DNA from: Deltaproteobacteria bacterium
GTDB taxonomy: Bacteria; Desulfobacterota; Desulfuromonadia; Geobacterales; Geobacteraceae
DNA: 5,711 bases
Assembly (NCBI GenBank): GCA_021810985.1
Contig: JAJZQA010000180.1
Span: 1 to 5,711, forward strand
Direction of reading: 5' to 3'
In this document: positions 1-5,406 of the stretch, one piece after another
Position numbering within the stretch: position 1 is the stretch's first letter
Layout of the letters: every line of letters starts with the position of its first letter
Notes under the pieces: model-generated
What the model saw: the letters and a program-made list of their open reading frames with translations, nothing else
The model's database searches: none
What the model was told of the DNA's origin: nothing
Made by a program: the position numbers and the translations under genes

Positions 1-528
1 GGACATCCACTCGGCCATGCCCAGCCAACCGACCGCCTCCGAGGCAATTGCCGCTGCGCCGGCCAGAACCAAAGGCCACCAGGGTTTCTTCGTCACTGCT
101 TCGGGTAAGGACTTGTCGGCACTGGCCAGTTCCGGTTTAAAGCCGAGGGAGCGTACCGCGGCCAGAATCTCTTCCAGGGCGTCCGGATCATGTACGATCG
201 TCAACACCCGCTGCAACAGATTGAATTCCATGCTCTTGACCGAAGACATACGGTTCAACTTGGTGCGGATCAGGGTTTCTTCAATCGGGCAATCCATCTG
301 CATGATGCGGATTGCGGTTTTGATACCTTCCGCTACTTTCTCCTGTCCGGCCAGGCGGTCCAGCGTCGGCGGCAGAGCAGAGCAGCACGGCCCATGTTCG
401 TGATCGTGATTGTGCTCGTGAGCATGGTCGTGGTTGTGTTCATTTTCATGCTTATGCTCATCTTCGTGATCGTGGTCGTGATCATGTTGATGTTCTTTCT
501 CATGTTTATGATTGCAGCAGTCGGCCAT
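1..528 (-). CDS. Heavy-metal-translocating P-type ATPase (Zn/Cd/Pb type), N-terminal part
   Basis: Partial gene: the reading frame stays open from the ATG at 526-528 to the window edge, giving 176 residues. The protein starts with a Cys pair (C4-C5), then a His/Asp/Glu-rich stretch with 17 His between residues 7 and 45, then a second Cys pair (C48-C49). A ferredoxin-fold metal-binding domain follows (about residues 70-135) carrying MDCPIEE at 78-84, a one-Cys form of the usual CxxC site that is known in CadA/ZntA-type pumps. A membrane segment begins near residues 150-171 (WWPLVLAGAAAIASEAVG). The catalytic core (CPC, DKTGT) lies outside the window. Such P1B-type pumps use ATP to export Zn, Cd or Pb across the inner membrane; the His tail probably binds or senses metal. 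The start is supported by AAGGAGG five bases upstream. Exact metal specificity cannot be judged from this fragment. Confidence 0.9.
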   Translation of the reverse strand, partial: MADCCNHKHEKEHQHDHDHDHEDEHKHENEHNHDHAHEHNHDHEHGPCCSALPPTLDRLAGQEKVAEGIKTAIRIMQMDCPIEETLIRTKLNRMSSVKSMEFNLLQRVLTIVHDPDALEEILAAVRSLGFKPELASADKSLPEAVTKKPWWPLVLAGAAAIASEAVGWLGMAEWMS

Positions 529-533
529 GGGGG

Positions 534-540
534 CCTCCTT
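534..540 (-). promoter_or_regulatory. Shine-Dalgarno site of the P-type ATPase
   Basis: On the minus strand this reads AAGGAGG, five bases before the ATG at 528. It fixes the start of the His-rich frame and rules out the other overlapping minus-strand frame, which would begin at 545. A possible -10 box (GATAAT, minus strand) lies at 551-556, but no good -35 was found at 16-20 bp from it. Confidence 0.75.
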
Positions 541-852
541 GTCATGTTTGATTATCAGACGATATCAGTCCATACATAACTCAAATTCCAGATCCGGGAT
601 ACTGAAACATGGCCAAATTCTCCATTTTTGGCAACCCGAACAAGCAGAGATCTTTTTACTACAAGTATACCGTCAAACCAATGTCATGTCTGTCAACAGC
701 ATGCCACTGGAAATTGCCCGCCTCCCCGGAGTCTTCGTCAGCGCCGAGGCAATCTGTACCTTACTAGGTCACAGATGCATTCTTAAGGAGCAGCCAAGGA
801 AAGGTGAAAAGCCCGGCCGGGCCAGAACTGCTCAGATTCCCGGAATAACTCT
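541..852. other. Intergenic region between divergent ATPase and precursor genes
   Basis: No convincing gene is seen in this stretch of about 310 bp. The only long plus-strand frame crossing it begins inside the ATPase gene, lacks a ribosome binding site and has no recognisable protein character. A perfect 12-base GC palindrome (GCCCGGCCGGGC) lies at 811-822. Read on the minus strand it is followed by TTTT, but its 4 bp stem is too weak to call a terminator. I looked for a MerR-family type promoter with a 19-20 bp spacer and dyad upstream of the ATPase and did not find one. Confidence 0.5.
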
Positions 853-880
853 TTGACAGGCAAACATAATGTGCTAAATT
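853..880 (+). promoter_or_regulatory. Sigma70-like promoter of the precursor/radical SAM operon
   Basis: A perfect -35 hexamer TTGACA (853-858) is followed after 16 bp by TAAATT (875-880), with TG at 872-873 giving an extended -10 (TGCTAAATT). Predicted transcription start is near 887, leaving a leader of about 38 bases before the precursor ATG. This is the clearest promoter in the window. It suggests the peptide operon is read by the housekeeping polymerase rather than the neighbouring ECF sigma factor. Confidence 0.7.
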
Positions 881-924
881 GCACTCACATAACGTCTGAA
901 TTCCTTTGATAAGGGGATTGCCGA

Positions 925-1299
925 ATGAATGACGAACAGGAAAAAATGGTGAAGCGGATCGGCAACTTTTCTCTTGCGGTTACCGTGGCACTTCTGGCGA
1001 CGGCAAGCAACAGCCAGGCAGTCACCGGAAGCCCGGCACCGGAAGCGCAGCTACGCAGCAGCCGTGTCCATGAAGCCCTGACAAAACCCGCTGGGCCAAA
1101 CCACAATCCGACGCTTGCGGACCTCTCACAAAATAATCGCTTCGTGGTTGGGTACGGCAACTATTACACCAACTGGAGCGATTACTCCAATCACTCCAAC
1201 TACAACAACTACTACAGCAACTGGAGCGACTACTCCAACCACTCCAATTACAGCAATTACTACAGTAACTGGGCTGATTACTCCAACCAGTCCCGTTAA
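925..1299 (+). CDS. Tandem-repeat RiPP precursor with signal peptide (candidate cyclophane peptide)
   Basis: A 124-residue protein in three parts. Residues 1-32 look like a Sec signal peptide: basic n-region (K7, K10, R11), hydrophobic FSLAVTVALLATA (15-27), and a probable cut after SQA at 32. Residues 33-76 are a linker containing LADLSQNNR (64-72), a candidate recognition segment. Residues 77-124 consist of triplets of an aromatic or His residue, a small residue, then Asn or Asp (YSN, WSD, HSN), arranged in 16-residue units. No Cys is present. Two radical SAM/SPASM genes follow directly, so I infer a RiPP substrate crosslinked at its Omega-x-N/D triplets, as in three-residue cyclophane (triceptide) peptides. 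The start at 925 has AAGGGG upstream (911-916). M8 (ATG at 946) is an alternative start with AGGA in front and would give a more typical signal peptide. I do not recognise the exact family. Confidence 0.82.
   Translation: MNDEQEKMVKRIGNFSLAVTVALLATASNSQAVTGSPAPEAQLRSSRVHEALTKPAGPNHNPTLADLSQNNRFVVGYGNYYTNWSDYSNHSNYNNYYSNWSDYSNHSNYSNYYSNWADYSNQSR
1159..1296 (+). repeat. 48-bp in-frame tandem repeat coding the peptide core
   Basis: Two full 48-bp units (1159-1206 and 1207-1254) and a final partial unit of 42 bp (1255-1296) run up to the stop codon. Each unit codes for NYY-x-NW-x-DYSN-x-S plus a short tail, 16 residues per full unit. Units 1 and 2 differ at six bases, four of them synonymous. 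The last unit changes Ser to Ala, His to Gln and ends in Arg. The repeat follows codon phase exactly, so it is a protein-level repeat and not an unrelated DNA element. Confidence 0.9.
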
Positions 1300-1388
1300 A
1301 GCATCGCAACTGATTGCGGCAACGACGCCAACGGCAGGTCCTCTGAATTGTTATTGAGCAGCATTGCCTGACAGTCTGGAAAGAATGG

Positions 1389-2360
1389 ATGAACATACTG
1401 ATCACGAGCGTCTGCAACAGACGCTGCCCCTATTGTTTCGCGGCGAGCCGAATCAGCAACTCTCCGGAAAATGCTGAGGGGGAACTAGACACTTCCTTTA
1501 TTTCCGTTGAGAACTTCGACCGTGCGCTCGAATTTGCGTCAAAAAAAGAACAGATCGTGGGAATCCTCGGGGGCGAACCGTCCCTGCATCCTCACTTCGC
1601 ACGCCTCATTGAACAGACGTGGGCCGCCGGCTTTTGTGCCAAGGTATTTACGAATGGTGTCTGGTCCGAGAAGGCGGTTGACGAAATAGAAAAACTTCCT
1701 GCCCGTTCGACCGCCAATCTCAGGCTGGTCGTTAACACTAACCACCCGGATATCACCTCAGCAGCGGAAAGTACAGCCCAGCAGCACCTCTTCTCCCGGC
1801 TGCCCGAGCACTGCTGCCTGAGTTTCAATATCCATTCGCTCAACCAGGATCTGAGCTTCCTCGCCGATCTCATCACGCAGTACGGCTTGATGCGGGAGAT
1901 TCGGCTCGGAATAGCGGCTCCGCTGGCCGAACAAGCAAGCGAGTTTGTCCCCATAGCGGACTACCGCAAAGTTGCCCCGCTTGTTATGGCTCTCGCCGAA
2001 CGCTGTGATTCCCACAACATCCGGATCGGGTTCGACTGTGGCTTCACACTCTGCATGTTCACACCGGAACAACTGGGATTGCTCTACACTTGGGGCGCGG
2101 ATTTCAAGGCAAGCTGCGGCCCGGCCATCGATGTGGGGGTCGATCTCACCGCCTGGGTCTGCTTCCCGCTCGCAACTCTGAGCAAAAGCGTTTCCATTAC
2201 TGATTTCCGCGATTCGTTCGAGCTTGGCCGGTACTTTGAGGAGTTTTTCGATCCTCTCTACAGCACCGGAGCGCTCCCCGAGTGCATCGGCTGCAAGCAC
2301 CTGAAGCGAAAGCGCTGCTCGGGCGGGTGTGCCGCCCACACCTACAGGAGGTACGCGTAG
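1389..2360 (+). CDS. Radical SAM/SPASM peptide maturase, first of a pair
   Basis: A 323-residue cytoplasmic enzyme. The [4Fe-4S]/SAM motif CNRRCPYC (CX3CX2C) is at residues 9-16, unusually close to the N-terminus, followed by GGEP at 61-64, the SAM-binding signature. The C-terminal third has a SPASM-like Cys set: C243, C258, then CX2CX7CX3C at 299-314 (CIGCKHLKRKRCSGGC), expected to hold auxiliary iron-sulfur clusters. There is no room for an N-terminal RRE/PqqD-type peptide-binding domain. It lies 89 bp after the precursor and one base before the second radical SAM gene, so all three are probably co-transcribed. A GGAAAG sequence at 1378-1383 supports the ATG. Such enzymes make a 5'-deoxyadenosyl radical and modify ribosomal peptides. 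That the target is the repeat precursor is inferred from position, and the precise reaction is not known. Confidence 0.88.
   Translation: MNILITSVCNRRCPYCFAASRISNSPENAEGELDTSFISVENFDRALEFASKKEQIVGILGGEPSLHPHFARLIEQTWAAGFCAKVFTNGVWSEKAVDEIEKLPARSTANLRLVVNTNHPDITSAAESTAQQHLFSRLPEHCCLSFNIHSLNQDLSFLADLITQYGLMREIRLGIAAPLAEQASEFVPIADYRKVAPLVMALAERCDSHNIRIGFDCGFTLCMFTPEQLGLLYTWGADFKASCGPAIDVGVDLTAWVCFPLATLSKSVSITDFRDSFELGRYFEEFFDPLYSTGALPECIGCKHLKRKRCSGGCAAHTYRRYA
2346..2351 (+). promoter_or_regulatory. Ribosome binding site deciding the start of the second radical SAM gene
   Basis: AGGAGG lies inside the last codons of the first radical SAM gene, ten bases before the ATG at 2362. It favours that ATG over the in-frame GTG at 2329, whose added residues (MPPTPTGGTRS) look like out-of-frame coding sequence. 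The stop at 2358-2360 and the ATG at 2362 are one base apart, a layout typical of translational coupling. Confidence 0.75.
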
Positions 2361-2361
2361 C

Positions 2362-4326
2362 ATGGCCGAAAAGTGCGGCACGAACGAGCAAAGACATTAT
2401 TCGGCCCAACCGGGAGGCGACCGCAGGCTCTCGGGGCTCACCATCATCTTCAAGGGGATCGATGAGTGCAACGCCGGTTGCCTTTTTTGTTCCGCTGTTG
2501 GCAAAAAAGCCGCGGTGACTCCGGAAGATTTCGAAATTCTGGCGAACCGGATCGAGGAGTACATCAAAGAGGCAGGAATCGAGCGGCTGCACTTTACCTT
2601 CCATGGTGGTGAGCCAACCCTGCTCGGAGCGGAGTTTCTCGAGAAAGCCTGCCTGCGCTTGCTGCAACTTTCGATTCCCATCAAATTTTCCATGCAGTCG
2701 AACCTGATTGCCTTTCCGGCGGACGTGATCACGGTCGTGCGCCGTTATGATATTCACGTGGGTTCATCGGTCGACCCCATCGAGAGTGGCCGCTGCACAG
2801 CCGCTGGCGAAGACGCTTTCCCGGCATGGGTGCAAAACCGTGAGCTTCTTGAAAAGGCCGAGGTTTACGGCGGCGCAATTTTCCTCGTTACCCGTCCCGC
2901 GGTGGAGCAGGGAAAAAGGGTTTACGGGATTCTCAACGCATGCGCATCCATTAGTGAAACAGAACCGTCATTTCAGTTCAATCTTGTCTACCCGCAAGGA
3001 AGAGCCACGGAAAATACTGATTTGCTGGTCTCCGCGGAAGAGGCCGGCCGCTTTCTTGTCGCTGCGTACGAAGCGTGGGAGGACTCCGGCCGCGAATCCC
3101 ATATATCGCCTTTCGCAGGTCTGGCCGCGTGGTTCGACGCAGGCCGGAAAGGCATACCTCGACTGCAATGCGGGTTCATGGGGCGCTGCCATGAGTCGCA
3201 CATTGGGGTCGACTCCGAGCTCAACCTGTCCGGTTGCGGTCGCCGGTTGGACTCGGGCGCAATCTACGGGAATCTGCGCACCCGGTCGATCTCCTCCCTG
3301 CTTTCAGAAAGCGAGGAGCGGAAAAAGCTGCTGCTCCGTACCGGGCATCTTGCCGCCGGAGCATGCGCGGGATGCGAATTCTTCATCATCTGCAATGGCG
3401 GATGCCCCGACGATGCCGCGTTGAATACCGGCGACATACTCGACCGGACTGCACATTGCGAATCCTACAAAATGCTCTTTGAAGCAATGGCTGCACGCAG
3501 TGAAGCACGGCGTATCCTGCCTCCCAAGAGGCGGAAAAGTTTAAAGTCGGTTGTCTATGCCGGGGTCGACCCTGGCGGAGCGCCGAGCTTCGTGTCCGGT
3601 GACGAACTGCTGGAATGTTGGTTACTGCCGACCGAAGACGGACAGCCATTGAAATTCCCCTCCCGGCTTCAGAATCTGCTTCAAACGGGAGCGGAGAGAG
3701 TCAGAATTTTCGTGCCTGGGGACCAGGTGGAACGCCTGAACCTGTGGGCAAAAATCGTTTCCGACCCCAGGGTGGAAGTGGTTCTGTTCGATGCCCCGGA
3801 AGCGTTGCTCGAAAACCTTTCCGTTTTGGGCCGGCTCGGCGCGCGCGCCCGTCTGGATCTCGAATCTCTGTTCAAGTGTGGATGGTCCTATGAAGCGGCA
3901 CGTGAACTGGCGGTCAGATACCTTCGGGAAACTCATTGGAACGTACGGATCGAGCCGTTCGAAAACATTCTGCTGGCAGCGGTTCGCAACGAACGATCCC
4001 CGGCAATGAATCGCTTTGGGCTGACACCGGGCAACTTTCGCATCTGTGCCGGTTCTCTTGCCGGGGCGAGTGACCATGCGCACTATCTGGTTCAAGAGCT
4101 GCTGAAAGCGGAAAGTGTCGCCACGTCAGCGTACTTTATCGAACATCGTCTCTGCTGCGAATGCCGGTTCTACACAGTGTGCGGCTCCCAGCTTGCTCCC
4201 TTGTCATCAGGAAGCTGCACTCAAAAGCTGCGGCTATTGGTGGAGCAGTTACAGACAGCCGCGGAAGAGATCAAGAGCAGCTTGGATAAAAATGGATCAT
4301 CGGGCATGCAGTCGAGTGGGGACTGA
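2362..4326 (+). CDS. Radical SAM/SPASM peptide maturase with extra C-terminal domain
   Basis: A 654-residue protein, far longer than the roughly 350-450 residues usual for SPASM maturases. The radical SAM core carries CNAGCLFC (CX3CX2C) at 36-43 and HGGEP at 81-85. A SPASM domain follows with C270, C276, C292, then a canonical CX2CX5CX3C at 335-348 (CAGCEFFIICNGGC) and C366. This arrangement matches anaerobic sulfatase-maturase-like and cyclophane-forming enzymes. Residues about 390-654 form an added domain of alternating helix and strand character without a CX3CX2C motif. Near its end it has C562, a second CX2CX5C (C598, C601, C607) and C619, which looks like a degenerate copy of the SPASM half. 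It is the last gene of the operon. By similarity of the SPASM layout it is the better candidate for crosslinking the Omega-x-N/D triplets; this is an inference. Confidence 0.87.
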   Translation: MAEKCGTNEQRHYSAQPGGDRRLSGLTIIFKGIDECNAGCLFCSAVGKKAAVTPEDFEILANRIEEYIKEAGIERLHFTFHGGEPTLLGAEFLEKACLRLLQLSIPIKFSMQSNLIAFPADVITVVRRYDIHVGSSVDPIESGRCTAAGEDAFPAWVQNRELLEKAEVYGGAIFLVTRPAVEQGKRVYGILNACASISETEPSFQFNLVYPQGRATENTDLLVSAEEAGRFLVAAYEAWEDSGRESHISPFAGLAAWFDAGRKGIPRLQCGFMGRCHESHIGVDSELNLSGCGRRLDSGAIYGNLRTRSISSLLSESEERKKLLLRTGHLAAGACAGCEFFIICNGGCPDDAALNTGDILDRTAHCESYKMLFEAMAARSEARRILPPKRRKSLKSVVYAGVDPGGAPSFVSGDELLECWLLPTEDGQPLKFPSRLQNLLQTGAERVRIFVPGDQVERLNLWAKIVSDPRVEVVLFDAPEALLENLSVLGRLGARARLDLESLFKCGWSYEAARELAVRYLRETHWNVRIEPFENILLAAVRNERSPAMNRFGLTPGNFRICAGSLAGASDHAHYLVQELLKAESVATSAYFIEHRLCCECRFYTVCGSQLAPLSSGSCTQKLRLLVEQLQTAAEEIKSSLDKNGSSGMQSSGD

Positions 4327-4429
4327 ACACAAGCAAGAGCATACCCGACATCGTGGCACGCTGCTGTTTTCAAGGTAATTTTTTTACCTCCGCCGCGGTA
4401 GGTCCTCTCGCGTCGAAAAGGCACTGTTC
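4327..4429. other. Spacer between convergent genes, possible weak terminator
   Basis: A gap of 103 bp separates the ends of the radical SAM gene and the sigma factor gene. It contains the inverted repeat AGGTAA (4373-4378) and TTACCT (4384-4389) around a five-T loop, followed by a GC-rich stretch. A weak T-rich stem like this could help end transcription from either side, but there is no classic GC stem followed by a T run, so the terminator reading is tentative. No gene is seen. Confidence 0.3.
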
Positions 4430-5071
4430 CTATTCAGAAGAGTTATTCTTTCCTCTGGAAAATTCTTCTGACGGCTCACATGCCAGTTCATTCCGTTCAT
4501 CTCGGTACACTCTGCAATTTTTTTCGATTTCTTTTCTCAGCAGGGTCCGTGCCCGATGCAATCGAATTTTTACCGTTTCGAGAGTTACACCTATGATTTC
4601 AGCTATTTCCTTGTTTTTGAACCCCTCCGACTCACTGAGCATTAAAACGATGCGGAAAGCCTCGGGAAGGTTTTCAAGACATCTTCTAATGCATTCAGTC
4701 ATTTCACCGCGAATGAGCCTCTGCTCAGCGGAATACGGCCTCTCGCCCGTCCAGATGTTTCTGTCCTCGAGTTTCTCATCGACATCAATCGCTGTTTCGA
4801 CCCGATAGAGCGGGTCCACAAACGGCAATGTACAGTGGCGGATCCTGTCGATAGCGAGGTTTGTGGCGATACGGTAGATCCAGGTTGAGACGCGGGCTTC
4901 TCCTCTGAATGTCTCCAGGCTCCGTTCCACCTTCGCGAACACCTCCTGGGCCAAGTCCTCGGCCTCGTACTCATCAATCAGATTTGCCAGGTAACGGACG
5001 ATCTTCAGTTGATAGATCTCATGAATTTCAGAAAAAGTAAGCTTATGTTCCTCATGGCAGCCAGACCCCAT
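4430..5071 (-). CDS. ECF-family RNA polymerase sigma factor
   Basis: A 213-residue sigma70-family factor with only regions 2 and 4. Region 2 (about residues 15-80) includes DLAQEVF (39-45) and the promoter-melting/-10 recognition stretch ending WIYRIATNLAIDRIR (64-78). Region 4 (about 131-180) has LENLPEAFR and the helix-turn-helix KNKEIAEIIGVTLETVKIRLHRAR. The tail, residues 181-213, adds C186 and C198 (a CX11C pair in a charged stretch) and is too short to be a SnoaL-like regulatory domain. No anti-sigma gene lies next to it, since its downstream neighbour is the convergent radical SAM gene. AAGGGGAG eight bases upstream supports the ATG. It is divergent from the CMD-like gene, so it may control that gene, itself, or distant targets. 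The inducing signal is unknown. Confidence 0.9.
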   Translation of the reverse strand: MGSGCHEEHKLTFSEIHEIYQLKIVRYLANLIDEYEAEDLAQEVFAKVERSLETFRGEARVSTWIYRIATNLAIDRIRHCTLPFVDPLYRVETAIDVDEKLEDRNIWTGERPYSAEQRLIRGEMTECIRRCLENLPEAFRIVLMLSESEGFKNKEIAEIIGVTLETVKIRLHRARTLLRKEIEKNCRVYRDERNELACEPSEEFSRGKNNSSE

Positions 5072-5101
5072 GTTACGTTCTCCCCTTCCCCCCGGTTTTC
5101 A

Positions 5102-5124
5102 CGACATGCGCAGGGAAATTGTTC
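5102..5124 (-). promoter_or_regulatory. Possible ECF-type autoregulatory promoter
   Basis: On the minus strand GAAC (5124-5121) is followed after 15 bp by GTCG (5105-5102), resembling the GAAC/GTC pattern of many ECF-controlled promoters. Transcription would start near 5095, giving a leader of about 25 bases before the sigma factor ATG. Short motifs like these occur by chance, so confidence is low. Confidence 0.22.
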
Positions 5125-5329
5125 AAAAGTCTGTATCCTTTTCATATTCTGTTCGTCTATGGGTAGAGCAGCTTCATGCGGTGCGCACTCGAAACAACGG
5201 AATGTGCCGGATGTGATTGTATCTGAATGGGTTGTACCACAAAGGGAAAAAGATGGCGCGCAATTTTGTCAGCTTACCGGCGCGGTACATTGCTCGAGGA
5301 GCACCGGAAGTGCGGCGGTGAGGCAAAAG

Positions 5330-5349
5330 CGCGCCACTGGGGTGGCGCG
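5330..5349. repeat. Perfect GC-rich hairpin upstream of the CMD-like gene
   Basis: CGCGCCAC (5330-5337) and GTGGCGCG (5342-5349) are exact reverse complements around a four-base TGGG loop. On the plus strand no T run follows, so it is not a terminator in that direction. On the minus strand only CTTTT follows and there is no minus-strand gene just to its right. It sits about 57 bases before the CMD-like start, so it could be an operator or part of a structured mRNA leader. Confidence 0.5.
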
Positions 5350-5406
5350 GATTCGACGTATCAAGGGGAAAATTGTCAACACATTTTACACGTAGGGAGA
5401 GAAACC

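Larger units (their letters stand above)
5072..5406. other. Divergent intergenic region between sigma factor and CMD-like gene
   Basis: No gene is seen in these 335 bp, although an in-frame ATG at 5227 could extend the CMD-like protein artificially. The region holds several candidate control elements: a possible ECF-type promoter for the sigma gene, a TACCG-GCG-CGGTA dyad at 5275-5287, and a GC-rich perfect 8-bp hairpin at 5330-5349. TTGTCA occurs at 5266 and again at 5373, but neither is placed at 16-18 bp from a good -10 box, so the CMD promoter remains unassigned. Confidence 0.5.

Noticed and set aside
512..856. A 114-residue plus-strand open frame spanning the intergenic region
   Set aside because: It begins inside the ATPase gene on the opposite strand, has no ribosome binding site, shows no domain character, and ends in the -35 box of the operon promoter.
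1159..1296. His-Xaa-Ser (Hxs) repeat precursor
   Set aside because: The repeats contain His-Ser-Asn and are dominated by Tyr/Trp triplets ending in Asn/Asp; regular His-x-Ser spacing is absent, so only a loose analogy to Hxs is kept.
1159..1296. N-glycosylation sequons (NWS, NHS, NQS) as the purpose of the repeat
   Set aside because: They arise automatically from the triplet pattern, no glycosyltransferase is nearby, and the radical SAM neighbours explain the aromatic and Asn/Asp positions better.
1159..1296. CRISPR array or simple DNA repeat
   Set aside because: The units are contiguous, in codon phase, without spacers, and differ mostly at synonymous positions.
2329..2361. In-frame GTG start that would add 11 residues to the second radical SAM protein
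   Set aside because: It overlaps the first radical SAM gene, while the ATG at 2362 has AGGAGG upstream and follows the previous stop by one base.
2747..3424. A 225-residue plus-strand frame inside the second radical SAM gene
   Set aside because: It overlaps conserved SPASM coding sequence in another frame, with low-complexity, non-protein-like composition.
4430..5071. ECF41-type sigma factor, because of the CMD neighbour
   Set aside because: The C-terminal extension is only about 33 residues and lacks a SnoaL-like domain, so membership in that group is not supported.
5155..5200. tRNA-like stretch around GGTAGAGCAGC
   Set aside because: It resembles part of a tRNA D-arm, but no matching acceptor stem, anticodon arm or T-arm could be found around it.
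5227..5406. Upstream in-frame ATG extending the CMD-like protein by 60 residues
   Set aside because: The extension has no family character, and the ATG at 5407 has a good Shine-Dalgarno and gives a normal AhpD-core N-terminus.
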